This document shows positions 1 through 8,156 of a stretch of 64,000 nucleotides of DNA, one piece after another (position 1 is the first letter of the stretch; each line of letters opens with the position of its first letter). A program made the position numbers and the translations under genes. The stretch is from Arthrobacter psychrochitiniphilus. Lineage in GTDB: Bacteria > Actinomycetota > Actinomycetes > Actinomycetales > Micrococcaceae. The stretch spans positions 124,001 through 188,000 of the forward strand of contig NZ_QHLZ01000004.1 in the NCBI RefSeq assembly GCF_003185915.1, given 5' to 3'. Below the pieces are notes generated by a model that made no database searches, was not told the origin of the DNA, and was given only the letters and a program-made list of their open reading frames with translations.

Positions 1-357
1 CCCGGCTTTCCAGTGGGCGCTGGCCTGGAGGAGCGCTACCTGGGCGGTATCCGGGTGCCTCTGAATGGAAGCTATGTTCCTGTTCTGGAAGTTCCGCTGC
101 GCAAGGTCCTGGCGACCATGCCACTGTACGATCTTGATGGCGCCGCTGCCGCAACCCTGGAAGTCATCCGCGAGGGATTGCCGGAAACGGAATCGGATCG
201 CCAACGGGAGAAGGCGTTCCAGAAACGCGAAAAGATGTTCTCCGTTTGGTGGCATCAGTTGTGTACCGAATCTGGAAGGATGGCGGCAGAACAGGACCGC
301 CCAGCCTTCCGTGAGTCTATTAAGTCCATCAAATCGGCGTTGTGGAAGGATCGATAA
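1..357 (+). CDS. C-terminal fragment of an unknown protein (first gene of the conflict-like operon)
   Basis: The reading frame is open from base 1, so the gene probably starts to the left of the window; a GTG at 13 is the only internal alternative near the edge and has no clear ribosome site. The visible ~118 residues are charged and helical in their last half, ending in a Lys/Arg/Ser-rich tail (SIKSIKSALWKDR). I recognise no family. Its TAA overlaps the ATG of the VWA gene by one base (TAATG), so the two are translationally coupled and probably work together. Confidence 0.6.
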   Translation, partial: PGFPVGAGLEERYLGGIRVPLNGSYVPVLEVPLRKVLATMPLYDLDGAAAATLEVIREGLPETESDRQREKAFQKREKMFSVWWHQLCTESGRMAAEQDRPAFRESIKSIKSALWKDR

Positions 358-1415
358 TGCCCACTTACATGTTGGAGGGCGCAGCTGAGGTAAAGCTCAA
401 TGTGCGCCCCCTGAGGTTCATCCTTCGCCTTGAAGGCCCCGGCGTCCAAGGCTGGTTGGAGATCTCCCAAGACTCCCGAGCCGTACAGAACGTGATGCGT
501 CCACCCAGTGCGGACAGTATGGTGATCCTGCCGCAAGTGGCTGGTGCCACCATGGTCTCGCTACTGCCGGTTGGGATGGAACGGTTCCCAGCCCCCACAA
601 TCGCCCACCTGTCCATTGTTGTGGAAGACAAGGTGACCGCGGATCCACAACGGGTTGTGTTGGCCCCCGTTGACGTTTCCGGGCTGGATCGCAAGGACCT
701 GATCTTTATTTCTCCTGGCGAAGGGGCCTTGAGCGTTCGGGCAGCACACAATCAGGCAGACGCTGATTTAGGCGCGCTTGGCAACGCAGCGCGAGTGGCC
801 ACGAGGGAAATTCTGGGACTGCAATGGGTGGAGCCAGCCCTGTCCGTGAACATGGTGGTTGCTGTGGATGGCTCAGGATCCACCGTGGATCTGGTTCAAG
901 AAGGGACTATCGCTACCGTGGCTCAGGTGATTGCCGGGATTTCCCAAGTTGTATCAAACGGCCGGGACGTCAACGCGGCAATTGTTGACGAGTCGTTCCA
1001 CCTGCTGCCACCTGCTGACCTGGCGCAACTGCCAGCGCTTATCAACGAACACTTCAAGAACCGGATTCCATCCAGCGGTTTCCGTTCAACGAGCCGCCTT
1101 GATAGTCACTACGGGCTCCCCGCACAGCAGCTGGTGTATCTGCTCACTGATGGGCTGCCTGCGGATGCCGAAGAGCTGCCACGGTATGGGTCCGGGGAGG
1201 AAATCCGCCACATAGTGGCAGTTGGTGATCCGGCAGCGTGGCAGCTTTTGGGCGGCTCGCATGCTCCCAACACACTCATAGAAGCGCCTATCCAAGGCGA
1301 ATCGGTCAGTGACAGGCTGCTGCGGGACCCCCGTGCACTATCTGCAGTGGTCGCATCACTACTGCAGGCATGTTTCCCTGCAGGCTCGGATTTGTCAGGG
1401 AAGGTGAACCGATGA
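357..1415 (+). CDS. von Willebrand factor A (VWA) domain protein
   Basis: A 352-residue protein with no signal peptide or membrane segment, so probably cytoplasmic. Residues ~1-155 are a beta-rich N-terminal region I cannot name. From ~165 a VWA fold follows: VVAVDGSGS (about 167-175) supplies the metal-ion-dependent adhesion site DxSxS, and LVYLLTDG (about 259-266) supplies the later strand and Asp. VWA domains act as metal-dependent protein-binding modules. The ATG at 357 overlaps the upstream stop; an in-frame GTG at 342 is less likely. The gene overlaps the next by four bases (ATGA). In bacterial conflict modules VWA proteins commonly sit beside GTPases or MoxR-type ATPases, which fits this operon. 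Substrate and partner are inferred from context only. Confidence 0.8.
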   Translation: MPTYMLEGAAEVKLNVRPLRFILRLEGPGVQGWLEISQDSRAVQNVMRPPSADSMVILPQVAGATMVSLLPVGMERFPAPTIAHLSIVVEDKVTADPQRVVLAPVDVSGLDRKDLIFISPGEGALSVRAAHNQADADLGALGNAARVATREILGLQWVEPALSVNMVVAVDGSGSTVDLVQEGTIATVAQVIAGISQVVSNGRDVNAAIVDESFHLLPPADLAQLPALINEHFKNRIPSSGFRSTSRLDSHYGLPAQQLVYLLTDGLPADAEELPRYGSGEEIRHIVAVGDPAAWQLLGGSHAPNTLIEAPIQGESVSDRLLRDPRALSAVVASLLQACFPAGSDLSGKVNR

Positions 1416-2575
1416 GCACTAAATGTCCTAGTTGTTTTCAGGAGATTACGGATCAGCAGGCGTTCTGGGTCTGTACTACAGGGCTATGCCCCACAGAGAC
1501 TGACGAAGTGGCTAGCGGATTCATGGGTTTCGAAGTCAAAAATGGTCCCAAAATATATCAGCCACCACCCGCTGATGCCGGTAAAAACTGGCGCCCGGCA
1601 GATACCGCCGCGTGCGGTGGCTGCAACGAACCGGCACAGGATGCATGCCCGCGCTGTCACTACGTGCTGCCTATTGATTGGCGTGTGGGGCGGGCTACGT
1701 GCATTGCCATGAGTGGCGCCCGGGCAACCGGGAAGTCACTTTATTTGGCTGTTTTGGTCAAAGAACTGAAGTACTTGATGAGCCTGCTCAATTGCTCGGT
1801 TGACTTTGCAGACAACCGTTCACGGGAGAAGTACACGGAAATTTATGAGAAGCCACTCTTCAAGGAGCGCGGCCTCATGAACCCCACCCCCAGCAATCTG
1901 CAGGCGGATTCGTACACCCGCGACCCGGTGATTTTGAGCCTTGGCATGGTCAATGGGGTGCGCCGTTTCCTCTCCATTCGCGACGTTGCGGGTGAGGACA
2001 TGGAGAACCCTCCAGAAAACCTGCGTCCGCTCTCTTTCCTGGCTAATGCCGATGCTTTGTTCTTCATGTTTGATCCGCTGGCCGTCCCCGATATTCGGCT
2101 CAAATTGCAGGACCTCATCCCCGCGCAGCTCCTTCTCGGAGGGGACCCGCAGATGGTCTTGGGAAATCTGCTGCGCATGCTGGGTTCCGCAACACCACAT
2201 TTGGCGGTGATCCTGTCCAAGTTTGATGCGCTCCAGGAAATGCGCAATGTGGATGATGTTGCATGGCAGTCAATCATGTCCAACTCAGGGGCTGCTTTTC
2301 TGCGAGACCCAAGTCTGCAAAGTGCTGCCTACAACCAGCAGGATGGGGACCTTCTGCACGAGGAAGTGCGCAGCCTGTTGCACAAACTTGAGGCCAAGAA
2401 CCTTGTTATGAGTTTGGAGAATCCAAATAACGGACGGCCGTTGAACTACCGCTTCTTCGCGGTCTCAGCCCTCGGCGAATCACCCAATGGGAAATCCGTG
2501 CACGCCCGGGGGATAGCCCCGTTTAGGTGCCTGGACCCGGCGAAATGGGTTCTGAGCGCTACGGGTGTCCTCTAG
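1412..2575 (+). CDS. Zinc-ribbon GTPase-like P-loop protein (double-GTPase type)
   Basis: A 387-residue soluble protein. The N-terminus holds two zinc-ribbon-like Cys clusters: CPSC near residue 5 with later Cys at 21 and 26, and CGGC near 68 followed by CPRC near 79. A P-loop follows, GARATGKS (102-109), then DVAGE (191-195) as the switch II/Walker B element and SKFD (269-272) in the place of the GTPase NKxD motif. That order is typical of TRAFAC-type GTPases and resembles the DO-GTPase families found beside VWA proteins. The G4 motif is non-canonical (SKFD), so nucleotide preference is uncertain. The ATG overlaps the upstream TGA, so expression is coupled to the VWA gene. It is likely the nucleotide-controlled switch of the operon; that role is inference. 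Confidence 0.7.
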   Translation: MSTKCPSCFQEITDQQAFWVCTTGLCPTETDEVASGFMGFEVKNGPKIYQPPPADAGKNWRPADTAACGGCNEPAQDACPRCHYVLPIDWRVGRATCIAMSGARATGKSLYLAVLVKELKYLMSLLNCSVDFADNRSREKYTEIYEKPLFKERGLMNPTPSNLQADSYTRDPVILSLGMVNGVRRFLSIRDVAGEDMENPPENLRPLSFLANADALFFMFDPLAVPDIRLKLQDLIPAQLLLGGDPQMVLGNLLRMLGSATPHLAVILSKFDALQEMRNVDDVAWQSIMSNSGAAFLRDPSLQSAAYNQQDGDLLHEEVRSLLHKLEAKNLVMSLENPNNGRPLNYRFFAVSALGESPNGKSVHARGIAPFRCLDPAKWVLSATGVL

Positions 2576-2631
2576 AAGTTCGCCCGGCTAGGCCAGCGGA
2601 TACGGGCAACATTATCAAAGGTGGAACGGTC

Positions 2632-3579
2632 ATGGATCTGAACATTTGGTTGAATTTCCTCATGCAGTCCGCCATGATTGCTGCCCTGGCCAGTCTGGTT
2701 TTTGGCGGACTGGCCGGGTATGCGCTGGCTTCTCTGGGCAGTATCCCGGTGTGGGTAGGAATCCTTGTTGGCGCCTTGATACCCGTGCTCGGTTTGCTGA
2801 TCTTGGCCATTGTGGCCTTGGCCAGTCACAAAAAGATGGCGCCCCTTCCCGGGGAACTGTGGTGGATTCGCTCCCGTGCAGGAAGAGTTTTCTTGACAGC
2901 ACTGGGTATCCTGGCGGCAGTGTTGCTGTTGTCCATGTTTCTGGGCTGGTTCAAGATGCGAATTGCGGGGATACCCGCGCTGAGCATTGGCGCCTGGGGC
3001 ACAGTCATTGGGGCCGTCTTGGTGATTTCCCTCGTGGTTGTTGTGGGTGCGGCTGCGCTCGGGGTAAGGCGTCCCACACGTACGGGGGCCGTGCTGATGG
3101 GCTGGTTTGGCTGCTGGTGGATGTTCCTCTCCGTCGTGGCCATTGCACTCCAAGCCCCGGCTGTCTCCCTTGCCAGTTCGGTGGGTGCGCTCAAATATAC
3201 GGTGGGGGACGTGACGAAGTTGCTGAACCTGGAAAATGTGGCGGGGGAGGTGCGACTTCCCGACGGCGTTGACCCGGCATGGTTGGGCTTGGACAGTTCC
3301 ACTGTGGACCTGTCCACGGTTGATCTGGGCCAAGCCATCCCCGATCTCTCCTTCAGCGTGGGGCCCGGGTGGTGGTTGGCCCTCACCTTCGGTTTTGGTG
3401 CCGTGGTGTGGTCCTTTGCCATGATCAACAGGGCGTCCGAGAGGACCCGAGCGTGTGCGGCACCAGCAACGCATCTTATTAAAATTGACCCCGTTCAATC
3501 CCAGGGTTTTGGAGCGCCGGGGCCATATACCAACATGCCGCAGCCTTACAACGGCCAAAGGAATTATTGGGAACAGTAA
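2632..3579 (+). CDS. Polytopic membrane protein of unknown function
   Basis: A 315-residue protein with about six hydrophobic segments: two within residues 8-65, three between about 80 and 195, and one near 250-270, separated by short basic loops. A stretch of about 60 residues before the last segment is rich in Asp, Val and Leu, including a repeated STVDLSTVDLG motif, and probably faces outside. The ATG at 2632 follows AAAGGTGG. An upstream in-frame extension overlaps the previous gene and is less likely. I recognise no family. It sits 56 bp after the GTPase gene in the same direction, suggesting it anchors the system at the membrane or is a membrane effector; both are inference. Confidence 0.65.
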   Translation: MDLNIWLNFLMQSAMIAALASLVFGGLAGYALASLGSIPVWVGILVGALIPVLGLLILAIVALASHKKMAPLPGELWWIRSRAGRVFLTALGILAAVLLLSMFLGWFKMRIAGIPALSIGAWGTVIGAVLVISLVVVVGAAALGVRRPTRTGAVLMGWFGCWWMFLSVVAIALQAPAVSLASSVGALKYTVGDVTKLLNLENVAGEVRLPDGVDPAWLGLDSSTVDLSTVDLGQAIPDLSFSVGPGWWLALTFGFGAVVWSFAMINRASERTRACAAPATHLIKIDPVQSQGFGAPGPYTNMPQPYNGQRNYWEQ

Positions 3580-3690
3580 ACGGGCACCCTGGCCCGGATG
3601 CTGCAGCACTATCCAAGGAAGCGCCCAACGGGGCCGGGCAGTGGATAAAAAACAGCAACTTCAATGCACAGACGCAAGGAGTACGGACGT

Positions 3691-4821
3691 ATGGAGAAAA
3701 TTTCATTGGATGCCAAGGGCCAAAACCGGCTCAATATCTTAATCAGGTGGGCTGCTGAGCTAACCCGCGCCGGGCGTCAAGTGCCAGATTATGCAGACTT
3801 GGAACTTATTGCCCACACCAATGTTGTCGCTGTAGACGGTGCCGGGGCTCACGTTGTTCAGGCCTGGGAGCCCACCATCAGTTGGATGCTCAAACAGGCA
3901 GCCTTTGGCGTAGGTGACCCCTACCTGCATCTGCCGGAAGAGCTTCTCATCCCGGCAGGAAGCGAACCGGAGGTGGCCGCCGTCGTCCAGGTGGAGGTGA
4001 CAGTAGAAGCAGTACAGATAGAAGAAGTGCAGGTGGAAGTATCGCTTGCCCCCTCTCTTGAATCCGTTTCTGTCCCGGTCCCGGCAGAGGCGCAGGCGGC
4101 AGAGCCCAAAGCGGTGCCAGTATCCCGCACCCCCAAATGGGAACTTGCAGCGATTGAACAAGTGCACGAGGCCATTAAGCGCTACGTCAAGCCGCTTGAG
4201 GCGCTCAAGGCCCGGGATGCCAACGAGGGAGATACCCGCATGGTGGTGACGGACATGCTGTGTGAGGGGCTGGACTATGACAAGTTCAAGGACCTCACCA
4301 CCGAATACATGGTCAAGCAGGACTTTGCCGACTACGGTGTGCGGATCGACAAGCAGATGGTGGCCTTCATCGAGGTCAAACGGATCAGCCAGAAACTCAA
4401 CGAACGCCACCTGCGCCAAGTACTCATGTACGCGGTCAATGAAGGTGTGGAGTGGATGGTGCTGACCAACGGTGCCGTGTGGCAGACCTACCACCTCACC
4501 GGCGGGTTGCCCGTGGTGGTTGATCTGGTGTTTGAGGTTGATCTTTTGGGGCCGGCACCGCTGGCTGAGAAAACAGAATTGATGTTCCTGTTGCACAAGG
4601 AAGCCCTGAAGCGCCGGCGCATTGATCAGATGTGGCGGCACAGGGCAGCCACCGAACCTGGCGCGCTGTTGGAGTTGATCCTATCCGAGGCCATGTTGGA
4701 TGAGTTGCGCAAGGAAGTACGCCGCAGAACGGGCATCGCCACCACGGCAGAGGCTCTCAGCGAAGTGATTCGCACTGAAATTGTGGATCCAAAACTGCTG
4801 GCAAAGCTGTTTAAGGCCTAG
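3691..4821 (+). CDS. PD-(D/E)XK nuclease-like protein (type I restriction R-subunit N-terminal type)
   Basis: A 376-residue protein. Residues ~1-90 form a helical head. About 90-148 is a low-complexity linker of alternating Val and Glu followed by Pro/Ala. About 150-290 is a nuclease fold: DTRMVVTDML near 181, Asp214 in DFADYGV, Glu228-x-Lys230 in FIEVKR and Gln243 in RQVLMYA, matching the D...ExK...Q pattern of the HsdR N-terminal and related nucleases. The last ~85 residues are helical. The ATG at 3691 is chosen because AAGGAG lies nine bases upstream. There is no methylase, specificity subunit or helicase nearby, so this is not a normal restriction system; an effector in the operon is the simplest reading. 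Confidence 0.7.
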   Translation: MEKISLDAKGQNRLNILIRWAAELTRAGRQVPDYADLELIAHTNVVAVDGAGAHVVQAWEPTISWMLKQAAFGVGDPYLHLPEELLIPAGSEPEVAAVVQVEVTVEAVQIEEVQVEVSLAPSLESVSVPVPAEAQAAEPKAVPVSRTPKWELAAIEQVHEAIKRYVKPLEALKARDANEGDTRMVVTDMLCEGLDYDKFKDLTTEYMVKQDFADYGVRIDKQMVAFIEVKRISQKLNERHLRQVLMYAVNEGVEWMVLTNGAVWQTYHLTGGLPVVVDLVFEVDLLGPAPLAEKTELMFLLHKEALKRRRIDQMWRHRAATEPGALLELILSEAMLDELRKEVRRRTGIATTAEALSEVIRTEIVDPKLLAKLFKA

Positions 4822-4867
4822 CCACGAGGGGGCCTAGTCACACCGCGGCTCAATGGCCGCTCCCACG

Positions 4868-4873
4868 TAGACT
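4868..4873 (+). promoter_or_regulatory. -10 element for a leaderless add mRNA
   Basis: TAGACT ends six bases before the ATG at 4880, placing the transcription start on the A of the start codon. There is no ribosome-binding site. Confidence 0.5.
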
Positions 4874-4879
4874 GGCACC

Positions 4880-5932
4880 ATGACTGACGCCTCTGCTGAA
4901 CGCGATGACTCTGTTAACCACGTTGACGCGGGGGCCCTGACGGCCCTGCCCAAGGCTGAGCTGCACCTGCACATTGAGGGCACGCTGGAACCGGAATTGA
5001 TCCTGGAACTGGCGGCACGCAATGGCATCGCGTTGCCGTTCCCCACGCTTGAGCTGCTGCATGAGCAGTACCAGTTCACCGATCTGCAATCCTTCTTGGA
5101 TCTTTATTACGCCAATATGGCAGTGCTGGTAACGGCGGATGATTTTACCGATATGACCCGTGCGTATTTGCGCCGGGCCAAAGAGTGCGGGGTACGCCAC
5201 GCGGAAATCATGTTTGACCCGCAGGCCCATGTGGCGCGGGGCGTGGAATTGGCCACGGCGGTCAACGGCATAGCGGCTGCGCTCGCTACCAGCGTGGCTG
5301 ACTTTGGTATCTCCACCGAACTCATTGCTGCTTTCCTGCGTGATGAATCCGAAGGCTCAGCGCTGGAGGTGTTGGAAGAACTGCTGGCCATGAAGGCGCC
5401 GATCATCGGCATTGGGCTGGACTCCGCAGAGGTGGGCAATCCGCCGTCGAAGTTCATCCGGTTGTACAAGCGGGCAGCCGAGGCGGGGTTGCGGCTCGTG
5501 GCCCACGCGGGGGAAGAAGGCCCACCCAGCTACGTTGAGGACGCCTTGAACTTGCTGGGTGTGGAACGCATTGACCACGGCATCAGGGCTGTTGAGGACA
5601 GGATCCTGGTCAAGCGGCTGGTTCGGGAGCAAACCCCCCTGACAGTTTGTCCGCTCTCGAATGTGCGCCTGCGGGCGGTGGACACCTTGGCTGCGCACCC
5701 CCTGCCGCAAATGATTTCAGCAGGGCTCAATGTCTGCGTCAATTCCGATGACCCCGCCTATTTTGGCGGCTATGTGAGCGCCAACTTCGAAGCACTGGCT
5801 GCCGAGTTCGGCTGGGATGTGGCAACCGTGGAGCTTCTGGCGGGCAACTCCATCCGTTCCTCCTTCGCATCGGTTGCACGCAAGGCCGAGTTGCTGGCCG
5901 AACTCGCGGCCTGGCGGGCAGCTCAGGGCTAG
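4880..5932 (+). CDS. add: Adenosine/adenine deaminase
   Basis: A 350-residue cytoplasmic metal hydrolase that deaminates adenosine or adenine to inosine or hypoxanthine in purine salvage. Visible motifs: AELHLHIEGTLE with the metal-binding His-x-His at 29 and 31, HAGEE at about 209, ERIDHGIRA with its His downstream, CPLSNVRL, and NSDDP with the catalytic Asp pair near 290. The HLHIEGTLEPEL form of the first motif is the one common in adenine deaminases of this superfamily, so adenine may be the real substrate. The gene is monocistronic and faces lysE. hpt at 55.0 kb could use the hypoxanthine formed. Confidence 0.85.
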   Translation: MTDASAERDDSVNHVDAGALTALPKAELHLHIEGTLEPELILELAARNGIALPFPTLELLHEQYQFTDLQSFLDLYYANMAVLVTADDFTDMTRAYLRRAKECGVRHAEIMFDPQAHVARGVELATAVNGIAAALATSVADFGISTELIAAFLRDESEGSALEVLEELLAMKAPIIGIGLDSAEVGNPPSKFIRLYKRAAEAGLRLVAHAGEEGPPSYVEDALNLLGVERIDHGIRAVEDRILVKRLVREQTPLTVCPLSNVRLRAVDTLAAHPLPQMISAGLNVCVNSDDPAYFGGYVSANFEALAAEFGWDVATVELLAGNSIRSSFASVARKAELLAELAAWRAAQG

Positions 5933-5972
5933 TTGCTGGCCCAATGTACTTAGTGTCCGTAGGCGCGGGAGC

Positions 5973-6695
5973 CTAGCCTCCGGCCAGCAGTTTGCTGGCC
6001 GCCTGTGCCACAGGGGCAATTTGCTCCACCAACAGCACCCCTCCCAGCCCGCACATGATGATGCCGCTGGTGAGGGTCACACCGCGGGCTGCACCCGGGC
6101 GTGAACGCAGCAGTTTACGGGCGCCGGCTGCCACGAAGGTGTAAATGATTGCGGTCATCAGAACAAAGGAAAGCCCCAGAATGGCGGACTGCAGTGGCAC
6201 CGAAAATGCGGCGTCGGCCCTGATGAACTGAGGCGTAAGGGCCACAAATAGCAGCATTCCCTTCGGGTTAATGCTGCTGGTGCCAAAGCCCTGCAGGAAC
6301 GCCCCCCACTCAGATCCGGGACGGTTGCGAAGAGCGTCAGCTGCTGGCAAGGAGTTTCCGGCGGCCATATCCACGGGCAGTTCGCCGTTGGGTCCCACGG
6401 TGAGGAATCCGGCACCACGCCATGACTTGGTGGTCATGAACCCGAGCCACAAAAGGTAGATTGCCCCCGCTATGGTCAGCCAGAGCAACAAGCTGGGCAT
6501 GGCAGTCATCAATGCCGCAATTCCCGCCGCCAACAAGATGGTGTGCAGCACATAGCCGGAGGATAGCCCCGCAACGGCGGGAACAAAGCTGCGCTTGCTC
6601 AAGCCTGCCGCAATGGCGAACGCCCAATCCGGGCCAGGGGTGCATGTCAGAGTGACGGCGACTATAAGGAAGCCTGTGAGGGCCTGCGGATCCAT
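5973..6695 (-). CDS. LysE/RhtB-family amino-acid exporter
   Basis: A 240-residue inner-membrane protein with about six transmembrane helices. The N-terminal TCTPGPDWAFAIAAG is the LysE/RhtB signature at the end of helix 1, with the usual GPD(N/W) turn. The start at 6695 is preferred over an upstream in-frame codon because AGGAG lies five bases before it and the protein then begins at helix 1. The gene is divergent from an Lrp-type regulator, the classic arrangement in which the regulator senses an internal amino acid and switches on the exporter. The substrate cannot be read from sequence; a small neutral or basic amino acid is likely. Confidence 0.85.
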   Translation of the reverse strand: MDPQALTGFLIVAVTLTCTPGPDWAFAIAAGLSKRSFVPAVAGLSSGYVLHTILLAAGIAALMTAMPSLLLWLTIAGAIYLLWLGFMTTKSWRGAGFLTVGPNGELPVDMAAGNSLPAADALRNRPGSEWGAFLQGFGTSSINPKGMLLFVALTPQFIRADAAFSVPLQSAILGLSFVLMTAIIYTFVAAGARKLLRSRPGAARGVTLTSGIIMCGLGGVLLVEQIAPVAQAASKLLAGG

Positions 6696-6800
6696 GCTGC
6701 TCCTGCTGCGTGCTGTGGTGATGCTGATGGGTACCGCAATCTTAGGGAAATTTCTGCCATAAGTGTTTACCTTTTTCGCCCACAATAGTGGTTATAGCGA

Positions 6801-6806
6801 TAAGAT
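6801..6806 (+). promoter_or_regulatory. -10 element for a leaderless lrp-type mRNA
   Basis: TAAGAT ends six bases before the GTG start at 6813, with no Shine-Dalgarno sequence between them. Confidence 0.5.
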
Positions 6807-6812
6807 ATATCT

Positions 6813-7268
6813 GTGATTGATGCTATAGACAAAGAAATTTTGCGCACGCTCCAAGCTGATGGCCGTAAGAGCGCTACCGCACTCGCCGCTGAGGTGGGGT
6901 TGACGGTTGCGCCGTGCCATCGCCGGTTAAAGGACTTGGAGGCGTCGGGTGTCATTAGCGGCTACCGGGCCATAATTGATCCGGCCGCCGTTGGGCTGGG
7001 CTTTGAAGCGTTGGTCTTTGTCACGCTGGCCCGCGTGGACCGCCCCACCATCGAAGACTTCGAAGCCATGGTTGTGGCCAATTTGCACATCACCTCGGCC
7101 CAACGCCTTTTCGGAGACCCTGACTACATTCTCAAGGTCATGGCGAAGGACCTCAGCGATTACCAGCAGTGCTTTGACAATGAACTGACCATGCTCCCCG
7201 GCGTGCAGCGTGTGAGCTCAACGTTGGTCATGAAAAACCTCAAGCCGGGTGCGGGACTGCCGCTGTAG
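6813..7268 (+). CDS. Lrp/AsnC-family transcriptional regulator
   Basis: A 151-residue DNA-binding protein. Residues 1-60 form the AsnC-type helix-turn-helix (DAIDKEILRTLQADGR, then ALAAEVGLTV and CHRRLKDLEASGVI), and about 65-140 form the RAM/ACT-like ligand domain, which includes GDPDYILKVMAKD. Such proteins bind amino acids and form octamers. The GTG start gives exactly the family's conserved beginning. It is transcribed away from lysE, about 117 bp between starts, and most likely controls that exporter. Confidence 0.9.
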   Translation: MIDAIDKEILRTLQADGRKSATALAAEVGLTVAPCHRRLKDLEASGVISGYRAIIDPAAVGLGFEALVFVTLARVDRPTIEDFEAMVVANLHITSAQRLFGDPDYILKVMAKDLSDYQQCFDNELTMLPGVQRVSSTLVMKNLKPGAGLPL

Positions 7269-7313
7269 TCTTGCGCCACGGACCAGCGTTAGAGGCCGTG
7301 ACAAAAGTTAGGG

Positions 7314-7328
7314 TGTGGTCAGTCCACA
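7314..7328 (+). promoter_or_regulatory. Possible operator upstream of lutA
   Basis: TGTGG and CCACA form a 5-bp inverted repeat around TCAGT, 18 bp before the proposed -10 hexamer of lutA. It resembles GntR-type lactate-regulator sites only loosely, and no lut regulator gene is present here. Confidence 0.25.
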
Positions 7329-7345
7329 TTGAATGTGTTTTGGCC

Positions 7346-7351
7346 TACAGT
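7346..7351 (+). promoter_or_regulatory. -10 element for lutA
   Basis: TACAGT ends seven bases before the ATG at 7359. A GGAG also lies five bases before the ATG, so a short-leader reading is possible. Confidence 0.4.
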
Positions 7352-7358
7352 GGAGAAC

Positions 7359-8156
7359 ATGAAAATTGCGCTCTTCGCCACTTGCATCGTCGACGCCATG
7401 TATCCGCGCACAGCACAGGCCACTGTGCTCATTTTGGAACGGCTGGGGCATGAGGTGGTGTTCCCGGCGGGGCAGGCCTGCTGTGGGCAGATGCACGTCA
7501 ATTCCGGCTACTTCAAGGAAGCCCACGCCGTGGTGGCGAACCATGTTCAGGCCTTTGACACGCAGGATTACGACGTCGCTGTGGCGCCTTCTGGTTCCTG
7601 TGTTGCCAGTGTGAAGCACCAGCATGAGCTGGTGGCCCGCCGTTGTGGGGACCCCGCATTGGAAGCCCGGGCCGCCGTAGTGGGTGCAAAAACGTATGAG
7701 TTGTCCCAGCTGCTAACAGATGTCCTGGGCATAACCAACGCCGCTGAACAACTGGGCTCGTACTTCCCCCACAAGGTCACCTACCATCCCAGCTGCCACG
7801 GCTTGCGCCTACTGCACTTGGAAGACCGCCAATTGAACCTGCTGGCCAGCGTGGGCGGCATTGAAATGGTGGAACTGCCGCAAGCGGATCAGTGCTGTGG
7901 CTTTGGCGGCACCTTCTCCATGAAAAACGCCGATGTCTCCGCCGCCATGAACGCTGACAAGGCGGCCAATATTTGTGGCACCGGCGCCGAACTGTGTTCC
8001 GGCGGCGACGCCAGCTGCCTCATGCACATTGGCGGCGGACTGTCTCGCCAAGGCAGTGACGTGGGCACCCTCCACTTCGCCGAGATCCTGGCCAGCACAC
8101 TTCAAAACCCCATCACCGTCACCGGCGAGGTCACATTGGCAGGGAGCAAGCGATGA
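7359..8156 (+). CDS. lutA: L-lactate utilisation protein A (CCG-domain iron-sulfur subunit)
   Basis: A 265-residue subunit of the LutABC L-lactate oxidising complex, which feeds electrons from lactate to the respiratory chain. Two CCG (cysteine-rich) domains are visible: an early ACCGQMHVNSGY (about 44-55) and a later YHPSCHGLRLL followed by QCCGFGG near 185. These domains bind iron-sulfur centres, as in the GlcF/heterodisulfide reductase family. The ATG at 7359 is preferred to an in-frame ATG 30 bases upstream because it begins the conserved MKIALFATC. It overlaps lutB by four bases, so the operon is coupled. Confidence 0.9.
   Translation: MKIALFATCIVDAMYPRTAQATVLILERLGHEVVFPAGQACCGQMHVNSGYFKEAHAVVANHVQAFDTQDYDVAVAPSGSCVASVKHQHELVARRCGDPALEARAAVVGAKTYELSQLLTDVLGITNAAEQLGSYFPHKVTYHPSCHGLRLLHLEDRQLNLLASVGGIEMVELPQADQCCGFGGTFSMKNADVSAAMNADKAANICGTGAELCSGGDASCLMHIGGGLSRQGSDVGTLHFAEILASTLQNPITVTGEVTLAGSKR

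Noticed and set aside
2572..3609. 345-codon minus-strand open frame
   Set aside because: Lies opposite the membrane protein gene; its translation is His/Gln/Arg-rich without domain character, typical of an antisense shadow in high-GC DNA.
3691..4821. Type I restriction enzyme subunit
   Set aside because: Only the nuclease-like domain is present; there is no helicase motor, methylase or specificity subunit within the window.
5925..5995. Terminator between add and lysE from TGCTGGCC/GGCCAGCA
   Set aside because: Arms are only 8 bp and about 45 bases apart, with weak pairing inside; not convincing as a terminator.
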